64,000 nucleotides of DNA, taken from Aldehydirespirator sp965221185. Lineage in GTDB: Bacteria > Actinomycetota > Acidimicrobiia > Acidimicrobiales > Aldehydirespiratoraceae. Location of the stretch: assembly GCA_965221185.1 (NCBI GenBank), contig OZ244866.1, positions 1,302,001 to 1,366,000 of the forward strand, in the 5' to 3' direction. The number at the start of each line of letters is the position of its first letter. The first letter of the stretch is position 1. Under the pieces are notes generated by a model. The model was not told the origin of the DNA, did not search any database, and worked only from the letters and a program-made list of their open reading frames with translations. Position numbers and translations under genes: made by a program. Positions 19,401-26,793 of this stretch are shown piece after piece.

Positions 19401-19476
19401 AGCCGAAGAAATCTACGCCCCCGAAGTATTCGGCCGCTCCCGCACCGACACAGTCATCGTGCAAGACCAGCGGTGA
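13417..19476 (+). CDS. Bacterial alpha-2-macroglobulin family lipoprotein
   Basis: 2019 residues. It starts with a lipoprotein signal peptide (hydrophobic stretch, then LASAC with the lipidated Cys at about residue 22) and a Gly/Pro/Asp-rich linker. A macroglobulin MG2-type motif GIYRPGETLHLKGW lies near residue 720, the A2M core with ENLDALALFDPEA near 1318, and a thioester-domain-like alpha/alpha barrel with LQNSDGGFGWW near 1578. The usual CxEQ thioester motif before that barrel is absent; the site reads RYASSDAYASR. Bacterial macroglobulins trap proteases at the cell surface; thioester-less forms exist. A strong ribosome site (AGGAGG) precedes the ATG. The last 1.1 kb of the gene is duplicated at 27.3-28.5 kb. 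Confidence 0.9.
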   Translation: MPEQLRRCLIVGIVVVLLASACSGDGDPDAGAGDRSGDAPTLAPGGEGGEGDGNAPAPAPGGEGDRSGNAPTLAPIASARGLGGSGRGTLLTVRLSEGDAIGGLSSPAVSRVDGRPLDAAEIRSVTDRLPPWDDDESDAADFNRPPETLPPPRTGETIDRPFPAGPDIDAPDVDPGPLAVLRVQPEGDVGIAPFVSITFNQLMVPLATISQLDDLDIPATITPSLPGRWQWIGTRTLRFEHDPEIFDRLPMATSYVVEVPAPTTSQSGGELAEAVRFEFETPTPNMVWLVPQHDSLDLQPVFLVAFDQRIEPAAALEAITFSAGGDQHQIRLASDAEIEADEYLSSLLGYALDDTWVAFRPAAPLEPDSSIRIEVGPHVPSAEGPNTSGNSSVVEARTYAPLRVEHTGCSYQGCRPGRALTVWFNNTLDAETLDAADVSIAPELPGATVSVHGSTITIAGPTAGGTTYEVVIPGGLGDVFGQTLGEPETVEFSIDEALPHLSFMGGRLATVDPLGAQQTIPVLVRQWEQLRVRLHPVEPSDYGSFLDFASRWRRSRNRSAVAVPWPAAIDEVIDTGIDHDALTEVPIDLSGVLNGEHGHVVMIVDGAGRLAETETGHSTMAWVQDTDIGVDMITDYRDVAVWTTDLRSGDPLSGVEIELEGRDSTLTTDDDGLARASLDFGGHGWVVASLGADRALLPVSVAAWPQDDQTIWYTADDRGIYRPGETLHLKGWVRNLDLSGDGDLEFLPRGELVTYTVSGPFGNDLGKGEVRLDDHGGFDLTVELPEGANLGWSSILFQRPGSPGDGWHYHSFQVQEFRRPEFEVETRLESAGPHLVDEPAVAAVDAAYFSGGPLPDAEVTWTVTTRQGSYSPPNWSEFTFGVWRPWWYFGDFDEPWSEPQRKTFSGQTDSSGSHYLRMDFEGDGDHLPSTVTAEARVLDVNRQQWASATDILVHSAGLYVGVRSARIFVRAGDGLDIGAVVTDIDGNPVPGRSFEITAARIVNQYVDGQWTEVPMDAQTCEAVSEQTPLECEFAADIGGRYRISANVVDDAGRTSRSELTRWVAGARSGPPSRRIDLEAANVIPDAESYAAGDTAEILVDSPFVSATGLLTIAHNQIIELRTFEIANHAAVLEVPITDDHVPELAVQVELVSTTERTADDGTSLEGAPHRPAYASGQALLRVPPLLRTLDVTAEPASTVVKPGAATSIAVEVNDAGGAAVEGANVLLIVVDEAVLAVSGYQLRDPIDVFYRPWTARLHTARGRGTILLESPQELLRLIEEDFAEPMAEEEAVAEAAADSDGGGRSGSAGLQVDVRENLDALALFDPEAATDAAGRITVGFDLPDNLTRYRVMAVAVDGAERFGTAESAITARLPLQVRPSAPRFLNYGDEFELPIVVQNQTNSDMEVDLVVQTSNLELVGSPGRRVTVPANDRVEVRFPARTNSPGTARFRAVAVSGDHADAQIVALPVYTPATSEAFATYGVVDEGAVVQSIAALRDVIPQFGGLEINTSSTALQALTDAVLYLSDYRYASSDAYASRILAISALRDVLGAFEAEGLASPGELDATVRRDIAELSALQNSDGGFGWWSRNRPSSPYQSIQAMHALTVAQNEGFTVSDGVMSSGHWYLQSIEDRIPAHYSQRSRDMLLAYALHVRSLGGDRDGRAALALWERRGTDLESDALAWIWPVVDDDAVEASIERVFNNRVVETAGAAAFVTDYGEDAYLLLHSSRRTDAIVLDALITMAPESDLVAKVVAGLLANRVRGRWNNVQENSFILLALNRYFAAFEATDPDFVARVWLGDLYAAQHQFSGRSTDRALTLVPMAELLAAGDSDLIVEKDGEGRLYYRLGLRYAPDDLNLDPLDRGFVVQRSYEAVDDPGDVWLDDDGVWHVLAGAQVRVNVTMVNDSRRTNMALVDPMPAGFESLNPALAVTGEIDARRGGATDSWWWWTWYEHQNLRDDRAEAFSSYLRAGTHEYSYVVRATTPGTFVVPPAKAEEIYAPEVFGRSRTDTVIVQDQR

Positions 19477-19569
19477 GCCTAACCGCCCAGCGCGCAGGCC
19501 ACCGAGTGGACGCGTTTGCTGTCGAATCTGTCGTGCTGCTGGGGCGTCAGACTCTCGCAGTCACGCAGG
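18376..19569 (+). repeat. 1,194-bp duplicated block, copy 1 (parent)
   Basis: This segment, from inside the macroglobulin thioester-domain region to 93 bp past its stop, is repeated at 27259-28452 in the same orientation. I can see only about six base differences, so it is a recent duplication. The copy at this site is the parent because it is embedded in the full-length gene. Confidence 0.95.
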
Positions 19570-19624
19570 AATGCTCCAGTCGACAGCGTCGAGACCGGTG
19601 TCGGCGACAGGCACATTGCGCCAC

Positions 19625-20071
19625 GCTGACGAAGTTCTCAGCGGGCCCGCGGGCAAGTTCGCCCGCCGAGAACGGCCATAGATCGATGATGGCCAGCCGC
19701 CCGGCCAGCGATTCCGACACCGTGGGCACGGTCAGAAAGTTCGTCGAACCCGTGATGACGAACCGACCCGGTGACGGATCGCGGTCGACGGCCATCTTGA
19801 TTGCGGCCACCAGCGGATCGCCGGCCCGCTGGATCTCGTCGACCACCAGCGGTCCCGGCTGCTCGACGAATCCGACCGGGTCGCCTCGGGCCGCCTCCAG
19901 CAGAGCCGGATCGTCGAGCGTGGCGAATGTGCCTCCCAATCGGTCGCATATCTGCCGGGCGAGCGTGGTCTTGCCCGTCTGCCGGGCGCCGTGAATCAGA
20001 ATCACCCGTGCTCCGCCCAGCGCGGCGTCGATCTCGCCCGAGACGTGCCGAGGAAGCACTGATGCAGACAT
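19625..20071 (-). pseudogene. AAA ATPase (DUF4143 type), N-terminal fragment
   Basis: About 145 residues of the N-terminal half of a DUF4143-family ATPase: Walker A HGARQTGKTTLARQ, Walker B GPLVVDEIQRA, sensor region FVITGSTNFL, and SLAGRLAIIDLWPFS. Normal members have about 400 residues with a C-terminal DUF4143 domain. Here homology ends near ENFV at about 19625, and the frame then runs into sequence flanking the macroglobulin gene before stopping at 19547. It is therefore a truncated gene. The likely start is the ATG at 20071. Confidence 0.8.
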
Positions 20072-20313
20072 CCGCCCTATGCAGTACAAGAATTTCATCT
20101 GTGCTAATGCAATATTTTGCCACCAACTGCCGCGAGATTCGTCCTCTGGGCGCCGGCACGAGCGCTACTAGCACGAGACTGGACAGCCCGCGAACGGGGT
20201 CCGCTCATGTCGGTCCGGCGTTTCCTGGCTCGTCCGGCCACTGACATCGGCTTTAGGCCGGCTGCCGGACGCGTGGGCTGGCTGGCCAAGCTGATCTGTG
20301 ACGACTCGTCGGG

Positions 20314-20341
20314 TTGACATTCTTCATCAATGCTGTATTAT
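20314..20341 (+). promoter_or_regulatory. Sigma70-type promoter for a leaderless toxin-antitoxin transcript
   Basis: TTGACA at 20314-20319, 16 bp spacer, TATTAT at 20336-20341. The ATG of the antitoxin is at 20349, about 8 bp beyond the -10 box, so transcription should begin at or next to the start codon. There is no ribosome site between. This fits a leaderless mRNA, common in actinobacteria. Confidence 0.75.
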
Positions 20342-20348
20342 TTCATGT

Positions 20349-20564
20349 ATGGCGACGGTCGGAGGGGCTCGAAGCGCGGCACACAACGGCCAGCGCGTTC
20401 GAAGCCCCGCGCCCGCACGCCGCAGTGAGCTTCTGAACGAGACAGACTGCTATCTTGCCGAACTGATCGAGGAAGTCGGCGAGCCGTCACCGGAGGAGGT
20501 GGCCGAGGCCGAAGCCTGGTGCGACCGCATCGAGCGCCACCTCAAGAAGGCGCCCGGCACCTGA
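20349..20564 (+). CDS. Small antitoxin of a VapBC-like pair
   Basis: 71 residues. The protein has an Arg-rich N-terminus and an acidic, helical C-terminus (EEVAEAEAWCDRIERHLKK). It precedes a PIN-domain gene, with its TGA overlapping the next ATG by one base, the usual toxin-antitoxin layout. No clear ribbon-helix-helix or AbrB fold is visible, so the class of antitoxin is not assigned. The frame is open upstream, but the promoter at 20314-20341 makes the ATG at 20349 the only sensible start. Confidence 0.65.
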   Translation: MATVGGARSAAHNGQRVRSPAPARRSELLNETDCYLAELIEEVGEPSPEEVAEAEAWCDRIERHLKKAPGT

Positions 20565-20959
20565 TGAGAGCGGTCGTTCTCGACTCGGGGGCGGTCACCC
20601 GACTCGCGAGCCGAGATCGCCTCTCGGCGGCTCGCATCGAATGGTTGAAGCGCCGAGGCATCTGGCCGCCGGTGGTGCCCTCCGTCGTACTCTCGGAATG
20701 CCTGACGGGACGCCAGAGCATCGATGCCGTCACGAACCGTTTCCTCAAGGGCTGCGACATCGAAGAGCAACTGCCCGAGCAGATCGCGAGGAACGCCGGC
20801 AGGCTCCGGGACCGCACAGGCCGAGCCTCAGAGATCTCGGCAGTGGACGCCGTTGTCATCGCCATGGCTGAGCCCGATGGCATAGTGCTGAGCACCGACC
20901 CCGAGGATCTCGGCGCGCTCGCAGCCCACGCGCTAGGCGTCGCCGTGGAGCGGCCCTGA
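20564..20959 (+). CDS. PIN-domain ribonuclease toxin (VapC-like)
   Basis: 131 residues. The PIN fold acidic residues are visible: VVLDSGAV at the N-terminus, SVVLSECLTG in the middle, EISAVDAVVIAMA, and LSTDPEDL near the end. PIN toxins cleave RNA with a metal ion held by these acids. The ATG overlaps the antitoxin stop (TGATG), so translation is coupled. The ORF would be open slightly further upstream, but the overlap start is preferred. Confidence 0.85.
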   Translation: MRAVVLDSGAVTRLASRDRLSAARIEWLKRRGIWPPVVPSVVLSECLTGRQSIDAVTNRFLKGCDIEEQLPEQIARNAGRLRDRTGRASEISAVDAVVIAMAEPDGIVLSTDPEDLGALAAHALGVAVERP

Positions 20960-21380
20960 GGCCTCCATCCCACAGCCAGTCCAGGTAGGCGAAGGCGAGA
21001 TCTTCGCCAAAGTGGTCGATCGTGGCACAGGCGTTGAGGGTGAGGCAGGCCTGCACCGACTCTGGCCTCGGATGAAGCACGGCGGTATCACACGGGACGC
21101 GTACCCTGCTGTCTGATTGAATCGCTGCTTCGGTGGCCGGGATTGGTGCTGCGCGGCGATGTGGCACGTTCCTGGCTGCGCTGCGTGAGGCGGCTGCCAC
21201 CGGCGGGGCCGGCGACAGCACGTCGCGCTGATTGCCGCTCGCACCGTCGACGGTCACCATCGTGCCGACCTACGAATGGGAGCGCGTGTTCGGAAGGGAA
21301 TTCGCTGCGCCCGACAGCGACTCGTTGTCGCCGAGACCGGTGACCGGATCGTGGGTTTGGGGCACAGCTAGTGTCTTGGT
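20960..21380. other. Fragment-rich interval
   Basis: 421 bp without an intact gene. The minus strand at about 20970-21078 reads ACLTLNACATIDHFGEDLAF and then LDWLWDGG, which looks like real protein but has no recognisable family and no intact gene. A 91-bp element shared with the drmD upstream region is at 21052-21142. At 21169-21232 the plus strand has FLAALREAAATGG, a decayed copy of the tail of the AbrB-type protein at 11757-12095. Confidence 0.5.
21052..21142 (+). repeat. Dispersed ~90-bp repeat, copy A
   Basis: About 91 bp matching 52585-52674 at roughly 88 percent with one small indel. Shared core: CGTACCCTGCTGTCTGAT followed by GAATCGCTGCTTCGG. It is non-coding in both places as far as I can see. 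Confidence 0.85.
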
Positions 21381-22373
21381 GTGGAGGACTTCGTTGTTGC
21401 CCGCAACCCTGACGGTGCGTCGTCGTTGCCGTTCTTGGTGCGGCTGCCGTTGCGGTCCGGGCCGGTCGTGCTGAAAGTGCGCGAGACCTGGCCCCGGACC
21501 TCGAAGGTGTACTGTCATCCCTCACAGGACTGGCCGGCTGATCCCTCGATCATCGAGCGGGTGCCGGTGCGGTCCTGTGTGCGCAGGGGCGCGACCATCG
21601 ATCTGGTGCTTGATCGGGGAAGGGAGAACCGTTCCCAGTTCGTGTTCGCCACGGCCAGGAACCGCCAGGTGGTGTTCTGGCAGTCGGCGCGCACCCGCAG
21701 CCAGGCCCGTCCCAACGTGTCGCTGCCGACCGCTCGGGCTTCGGGCGTGGAGGGCCTGGAGATCATCGTCGACAGCCACGAGCGGTACGCCTGGAAGTTC
21801 TCCCACCAGCAGGCCACCACCGTGCGGCGCGCCCTGCATGCCGGTGACTACGCCGTCGAGCACGACGGCCGGATTCTCGCCGGGGTGGAACGCAAGAGTC
21901 TCGCCGACCTGGTGGCCACCGTCACCGGGGGGAAGCTCTGGTATCTGCTGGCCGGTCTGGCCTCGCTGGAGCGGGCCGCGGTCGTCGTGGAGGACCGGTA
22001 CTCGAAGTTGTTCAAACTCGACCGGGTCCGCCCATCCGTCATTGCCGACACTCTCGGCGAGGCCGCGGTGCGCTATCCGGGCGTGCCGGTCGCGTTCTGC
22101 GAGACCCGCTCGCTGGCCCAGGAGTGGACCTACCGGTTCTTGGGCGCCGCGGTGGCCGAGCACCGCCGCACCGCCGGCGCCGACGCGTTCGCCGATCGAT
22201 TTCCGGCGCCGGGCCACGAATTCCCCGAGTTGGAACCGACCACGGCCGAGGTTCGAGCCTGGGCCCGCGCCGGCGGGCTCGACGCGCCCCAGCGGGGGCG
22301 ACTCCGTCCCGAGGTCTGGACCGCGTACCACCGAGCCCACGCCGCCGACGCCGCACAGCGGCCGCCGCCGTGA
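21381..22373 (+). CDS. ERCC4-type nuclease with a C-terminal Lsr2-like domain
   Basis: 330 residues. The central domain has ERCC4/XPF nuclease features: LEIIVDSHERYAWKF, then LHAGDYAVEHDGRILAGVERKSLADL, the GDY...ERKS core. The C-terminal 40 residues (TTAEVRAWARAGGLDAPQRG, then RPEVWTAYHRAH) match the DNA-binding part of Lsr2, which recognises AT-rich minor grooves. The protein is therefore a structure-specific or DNA-tethered endonuclease; such stand-alone genes are found in actinobacteria. It starts with GTG at 21381. A 46-bp piece of this gene (21887-21932) recurs at 27214-27259, fused to the macroglobulin copy. Confidence 0.8.
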   Translation: MEDFVVARNPDGASSLPFLVRLPLRSGPVVLKVRETWPRTSKVYCHPSQDWPADPSIIERVPVRSCVRRGATIDLVLDRGRENRSQFVFATARNRQVVFWQSARTRSQARPNVSLPTARASGVEGLEIIVDSHERYAWKFSHQQATTVRRALHAGDYAVEHDGRILAGVERKSLADLVATVTGGKLWYLLAGLASLERAAVVVEDRYSKLFKLDRVRPSVIADTLGEAAVRYPGVPVAFCETRSLAQEWTYRFLGAAVAEHRRTAGADAFADRFPAPGHEFPELEPTTAEVRAWARAGGLDAPQRGRLRPEVWTAYHRAHAADAAQRPPP

Positions 22374-22529
22374 TTGTCACGCGGTCTGGAGCGATTTGAG
22401 CGGTTGATATGCTGTCCCGGTACATGTTTGACGCGTTGGCTCCGGTGGGTGTGTTACACCTTTGGGACGCGGTTCCGGTAGCTGGGCGAGACTGGCTCTG
22501 GTAGCTGTGTTATACGGGATGGTCCGCGT

Positions 22530-23581
22530 TTGGCGGTGCTGAGCCCTCTTCAGTGTGTGGCGGCCTGGTCGTCACCTGTTGGGAGGGGGTCGTCGTGTTG
22601 GTGGAGCTCGGTGTGGTGGAGCAGCGGCATGGGGCGGTGTTGGAGGTGTTGCGCGACGGCGTTGCGGTTCGGGGTGACGCGCCAGACGGTGCATCGGTGG
22701 CTCAGGCGGTATGCGTCGAGGGGTCTGGCGGGGTTGGCGGATCAGTCGCCGCGCCCTGATGGGTGTCCGCATCAGATGCCAGCTGAGGTGGAGGCTTTGG
22801 TGGTTCAGCTGCGGCGGGAGAATCCGGGGTGGGGGCCGCGCACGCTGTTGTTCGGGCTCGAGGCCCGGGGTGTTCAGCCGTTGCCGGGGCGGTCCTCGGT
22901 GTATCGCTGCCTGGTGCGTCACGGGCTGATCCAGCCTGAGGCGAGGAGGCGGAAGAGATCCGATTACAAGCGCTGGGAGCGCAGCAGGGCGATGGAGCTG
23001 TGGCAGATGGACGTGGTCGGCGGGGTGATGCTGGTTGGCGGCTCCAAGGCGTCGATCGTGAGGGGATCGACGACCATTCGCGGTTCGGAGTGTCGGCTCA
23101 TGTGGTGGAGCGGGCGACGTCGCGCCCGACGTGTGACGCGCTGAGCAAGGCGATGCGGGCGTGGGGAGTGCCTGATCAGGTCCTCACTGACAATGCGAAG
23201 GTGTTCACGGGCCGGTTCGGGCCCAGCGCGGGCGGTGAGGTGCTGTTTGATCGGATCTGTCGAGAGAACGGGATCTTCGAACGCCGTCACCAGGGGATCG
23301 GCGACGTCGTGCCGTGGGAGAGGTTCCGCCTGGCCATCGAGGACCGTCCCGCTGAGTCCAAACAGACCCCCACGCAGGCGGCGACGACACGCAAGGTCTC
23401 CGCGGTAGGCAAGATCAGCTTCGCAGCCCAGCCGTATCCCGTTGGTGTGTGGCTCACGGGTGAGACCGTGGAGGTGTCTGTGGATGCCGGGCTGGTCACG
23501 ATCAGCCACCGCGGTCCGATCGTGGATCAGCGGCTGTCTCAGGGCTGTCTCATGTTGAGACACAGGGCCGCCGCGAGGTGA
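22530..23581 (+). pseudogene. IS481-like transposase, frameshifted and internally deleted
   Basis: Pieces of one integrase-core transposase spread over frames. One frame gives a helix-turn-helix region (FGVTRQTVHRWLRRYASRGL) and MELWQMDVVGG, with the first catalytic Asp. A second frame gives IDDHSRFGVSAHVVERATSR and VPDQVLTDNAKVF, with the second Asp. After ENGIFERRHQ the sequence jumps to GDVVPWERF. In relatives these are separated by the region containing the catalytic Glu, so that region is deleted. Frameshifts near 22660 and 23045-23080 and the missing Glu make it inactive. It separates the ERCC4 gene from the aco operon. Confidence 0.8.
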
Positions 23582-23668
23582 TGTACCCTTGACGTGGTGC
23601 TCGAACCTCTGGGGAGCGTTCGGGCGGCTCGACATCGGTTTCGGTACACCGGGGGAGGTGCGGTCGGG

Positions 23669-24853
23669 GTGAAGACAGCCACGACGACAGTCGGGTTGAT
23701 CGCCAATCCTGCCTCGGCACGCGATATCCGCCGCCTCGTCGCCCACGGAGGCGCGGTGACCACCCACGACAAGCTGAACCGGCTCCAGCGAGTGCTGGCC
23801 GGTCTCGCCGCTACCGGTGTGGAACGGGTCATCTCGATGGCCGACCAGGCTGGCATCATGGACGGCCTCGGTCGTCTCGCCGAACGGGCATCCGCCGGGG
23901 GTTGGCCTGCGCTGGAGTTCGTCGACCAGGACATCGCCCAGACCAGTGCCGATACCACCGCCGCCACGAGAGCCATCGTCGACGCGGGAGTCGGCTCGAT
24001 CGTCGTCCTCGGGGGCGACGGAACCAACCGGGTCGTGGCGGCCGCATCGGCGGACGTCCCGCTGGTCTCGATCTCGACCGGAACCAACAACGCCTTCCCG
24101 CGACCTGTGGAACCGACCGTCGCCGGGCTGGCGGCGGGGCTCGTCGCCACCAACCCGCACAGCCGTCAGGCTGGCACCTACCGAGCGAAGAAGCTCATCG
24201 TCCACTGCGGCGATCGTGTCGAAGAAGCCCTGGTCGACGTCGCCATCACCGACACCGACGGTGTCGGCGCCGGTGCGCTGTGGGATGCGACGTCGATCTC
24301 GGAGCTGTTCGTGTGTTTCGCTGAGCCCGACGCCATCGGACTGTCGGCGATCGGCGGCCACGTGCAACCGACACCGCGCCGTTCCGCGACGGGGTTGGCG
24401 CTCGTCCTCGGAGAGCCGGTCGCCACCATCGTGCGAGCACCGATCGCGCCGGGACTCGTCGAGCCCGTCGGCGTCAGCTCTGTCTCAGTTCTCGAGCCCG
24501 ACTCGACCGTCGTCGCGCGGGCCGCTGGCGGTGTCGTCGCCATCGATGGTGAACGCATGTTCCGCTTCGGACCGGCCAATCGTCCGGCGATCACGCTGCG
24601 TGCGGACGGCCCCGTCGTCGTCGATGTGACCACAACCCTCGAACACGCCGCCACCCACGGTTACCTGGCGGCAGCTGGCGTCGTCGGCCGCGGAATTCGC
24701 CCCGGTGACGAGGCGCCCCCGACGCCCGAAGGCGCAACCAAGCCGAACCCAAGGAGGTATCAACGTGAAAACACTGAACCGACTCGACCTCTACACCGAG
24801 ATGGTCCGCGTCAGGCAATACGAGTCCCGAATCCTGCAGGAGTACCACGCTGA
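23669..24853 (+). CDS. acoX: AcoX-like NAD kinase-fold protein
   Basis: About 394 residues. It has an ATP-NAD kinase-type core: VGLIANPASARDIRRL at the N-terminus, the glycine-rich IVVLGGDGTNRVVA, and ISTGTNNAFP. AcoX proteins are encoded with acetoin dehydrogenase genes; their exact role is unsettled. The GTG at 23669, after a GGGGGAGG ribosome site, gives a start at the conserved N-terminus. The last 89 bp overlap the start of acoA, and the C-terminal tail there is Arg/Pro-rich, so a lost stop codon is possible. It is first in a four-gene operon. Confidence 0.8.
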   Translation: MKTATTTVGLIANPASARDIRRLVAHGGAVTTHDKLNRLQRVLAGLAATGVERVISMADQAGIMDGLGRLAERASAGGWPALEFVDQDIAQTSADTTAATRAIVDAGVGSIVVLGGDGTNRVVAAASADVPLVSISTGTNNAFPRPVEPTVAGLAAGLVATNPHSRQAGTYRAKKLIVHCGDRVEEALVDVAITDTDGVGAGALWDATSISELFVCFAEPDAIGLSAIGGHVQPTPRRSATGLALVLGEPVATIVRAPIAPGLVEPVGVSSVSVLEPDSTVVARAAGGVVAIDGERMFRFGPANRPAITLRADGPVVVDVTTTLEHAATHGYLAAAGVVGRGIRPGDEAPPTPEGATKPNPRRYQRENTEPTRPLHRDGPRQAIRVPNPAGVPR

Positions 24854-25742
24854 CAAGGCGCCGGCCTGGGACATCGGGGCCGGTCTGATCCCGGGGGAAA
24901 TGCATCTCTCGGCTGGCCAGGAACCGGCCGCCGTCGGCGTTTGCGCTCACTTGAAGAAGGGGGACGCCATCACCGCGCCGCACCGGCCTCACCACTTCGC
25001 GCTGGCTCACGGCGTCGACATGAATGCCATGACGGCTGAGATCTACGGCCGCACCACCGGCCTGTGCAAGGGCAAGGGCGGTCACATGCACCTGTTTGAT
25101 CCGGAGAACCACTTCTCCTGCTCAGGGATCATCGCCCAGGGCTACCCCGTGGCCTGTGGCCAAGCGCTCGCCATGAAGCGAAACGGCACCGACAATGTCG
25201 CCGTCGCCGTCGCCGGCGAAGGGGCGGCCAACCAGGGAGCGTTCCACGAGTCGCTCAACCTTGCTGCGGTTTGGAACCTGCCGGTCATCTTCGTCATCGA
25301 GGACAACGACTGGGCGATCTCGGTTCCCCGCGCCGCGTCGACCGCCATCAACTCCAACGCCGATCGGGCGGCGGGCTATGGCATCCCCGGCGTGCGGGTC
25401 GAGGACAACGATGTCGAAGCAGTCTTCGAGGCCGCCGGTGCCGCCATCGACCGGGCCCGGGCCGGAGAGGGTCCGAGCTTGATCGAGATCCACACCCTGC
25501 GGCTCTGGGGGCACTTCGAGGGCGACGCGCAGGCCTACCGAGGAGCCGATCTCGACACCGTCGACGAACGCGACCCCATTCCCCGCTACGCCGCCGCACT
25601 CGTCGAGTCGGGCGACCTGGCCGAGGCGCAGATCGACGACATCAAAGGAGCCGCCGACGCCGACGCCGACGCCGCGATCCAATTCGCGGTCGCCAGCCCC
25701 ATTCCCGCCCCCGAAGACGCCCTGCTGCACGTCTTCGCCTGA
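24765..25742 (+). CDS. acoA: Acetoin dehydrogenase E1 alpha (TPP-dependent)
   Basis: 325 residues of the thiamine-pyrophosphate dehydrogenase E1 alpha family. Visible parts: HLSAGQEPAAVGVCAHLKKG, KGKGGHMHLFD, and the TPP motif GEGAANQGAFHESLNLAAVW ending in VIEDNDWA. With the E1 beta subunit it would decarboxylate a ketone-type substrate and pass the acyl group to a lipoyl domain. The AcoX neighbour suggests acetoin; a branched-chain or pyruvate role cannot be ruled out from sequence alone. A near-perfect ribosome site AAGGAGGT sits just before the GTG at 24765, which decides the start. Confidence 0.85.
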   Translation: MKTLNRLDLYTEMVRVRQYESRILQEYHADKAPAWDIGAGLIPGEMHLSAGQEPAAVGVCAHLKKGDAITAPHRPHHFALAHGVDMNAMTAEIYGRTTGLCKGKGGHMHLFDPENHFSCSGIIAQGYPVACGQALAMKRNGTDNVAVAVAGEGAANQGAFHESLNLAAVWNLPVIFVIEDNDWAISVPRAASTAINSNADRAAGYGIPGVRVEDNDVEAVFEAAGAAIDRARAGEGPSLIEIHTLRLWGHFEGDAQAYRGADLDTVDERDPIPRYAAALVESGDLAEAQIDDIKGAADADADAAIQFAVASPIPAPEDALLHVFA

Positions 25743-25770
25743 GCAACCAGACCGACAGGAGAACAACGCA

Positions 25771-26793
25771 ATGACCACGACTGAGACACCCACCCGCCGG
25801 ATCACCACGGCCAAGGCAATGGCGGAAGCCATCGGTCTCGAGATGCGTGCCGACCCCGACGTGTTCGTCATGGGCGAAGACGTCGGCGCCTATGGCGGGA
25901 TCTTCGGATCCACCACCGACCTGTTCGGCGAATTCGGACCCGAGCGGGTGATGGACACCCCGATCTCGGAGACCGGCTTCATCGGTGCCGGCATCGGCGC
26001 CGCAGTGGAAGGGCTCCGCCCCGTCGTCGAGCTCATGTTCGTCGACTTCTACGGCGTCTGCATGGACCAGATCAGCAACCACATGGCGAAGATCCACTAC
26101 GAGTCCGGTGGCGCAGTGAACGTGCCGATGGTGCTCATGTCCGCCACGGGCGCCGGCTACTCCGACGCCGCGCAACACTCCCAGTGCCTCTGGGGGATGT
26201 TCGCCCATCTCCCGGGGATGAAGGTGGTCGTGCCTTCCAATCCCTACGACGCCAAGGGTCTGATGACCTCGGCCATCCGCGACGACAACCCGGTCGTCTA
26301 CCTCTTCCACAAGGGCGCTCAGGGCCTGGTGTGGATGGAGAAGAACCCGCGCTCGGTCGCCCACGTCCCCGAAGAAGCGTTCACCGTCCCGATCGGTGAG
26401 GCCGCCATCGCACGCGAAGGCAGCGATGTCACCCTCGTCACGATCTCGCTGTCGGTGCAGCACAGCCTCGACGTTGCCGAGGAGCTCGAAGGCGAGGGCA
26501 TCAGCCTGGAGGTCGTCGATCTGCGAAGCCTCGTACCTCTCGATCGCCAGACCGTGTTGGAATCGGTGGCGAAGACCGGCAAGTTGCTAGTCGTCGACGA
26601 GGACTACAAGAGCTTCGGGCTTACGGGCGAGATCGCAGCCATCGTGGCCGAGACCGACCCGACGATGCTGACCAAGCCGGTGTCCCGTCTTGCCGTGCCC
26701 GATGTCCCCATTCCGTATGCTCGCTCGCTCGAGTACGGGATCCTGCCCACGCGCGAAAGGATCGCCGCTGCGGTCAAGGACCTGATGTCGTGA
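25771..26793 (+). CDS. acoB: Acetoin dehydrogenase E1 beta
   Basis: 340 residues of the transketolase-like E1 beta family. Key stretches: GEDVGAYGGIFGSTTDLF, DTPISETGFIGAGIGAA, VELMFVDFYGVCMDQI, and a C-terminal transketolase domain with ISLEVVDLRSLVPLDRQTVL. It forms an alpha2beta2 heterotetramer with the product of the upstream gene (29-bp gap, AGGAGA ribosome site). Its TGA overlaps the GTG of the next gene. Typical length for the family. Confidence 0.9.
   Translation: MTTTETPTRRITTAKAMAEAIGLEMRADPDVFVMGEDVGAYGGIFGSTTDLFGEFGPERVMDTPISETGFIGAGIGAAVEGLRPVVELMFVDFYGVCMDQISNHMAKIHYESGGAVNVPMVLMSATGAGYSDAAQHSQCLWGMFAHLPGMKVVVPSNPYDAKGLMTSAIRDDNPVVYLFHKGAQGLVWMEKNPRSVAHVPEEAFTVPIGEAAIAREGSDVTLVTISLSVQHSLDVAEELEGEGISLEVVDLRSLVPLDRQTVLESVAKTGKLLVVDEDYKSFGLTGEIAAIVAETDPTMLTKPVSRLAVPDVPIPYARSLEYGILPTRERIAAAVKDLMS

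Noticed and set aside
19465..19492. Terminator after the macroglobulin gene
   Set aside because: Only a 5-bp stem (GCGGT/ACCGC) without a T tract; not enough to call a terminator.
22530..23581. Intact IS481 element
   Set aside because: At least two frame changes and loss of the region with the catalytic Glu; counted as a pseudogene.
22964..24367. 467-residue minus frame across the IS481 remnant and acoX
   Set aside because: It runs antisense to recognisable transposase and NAD-kinase motifs and shows no domain of its own.
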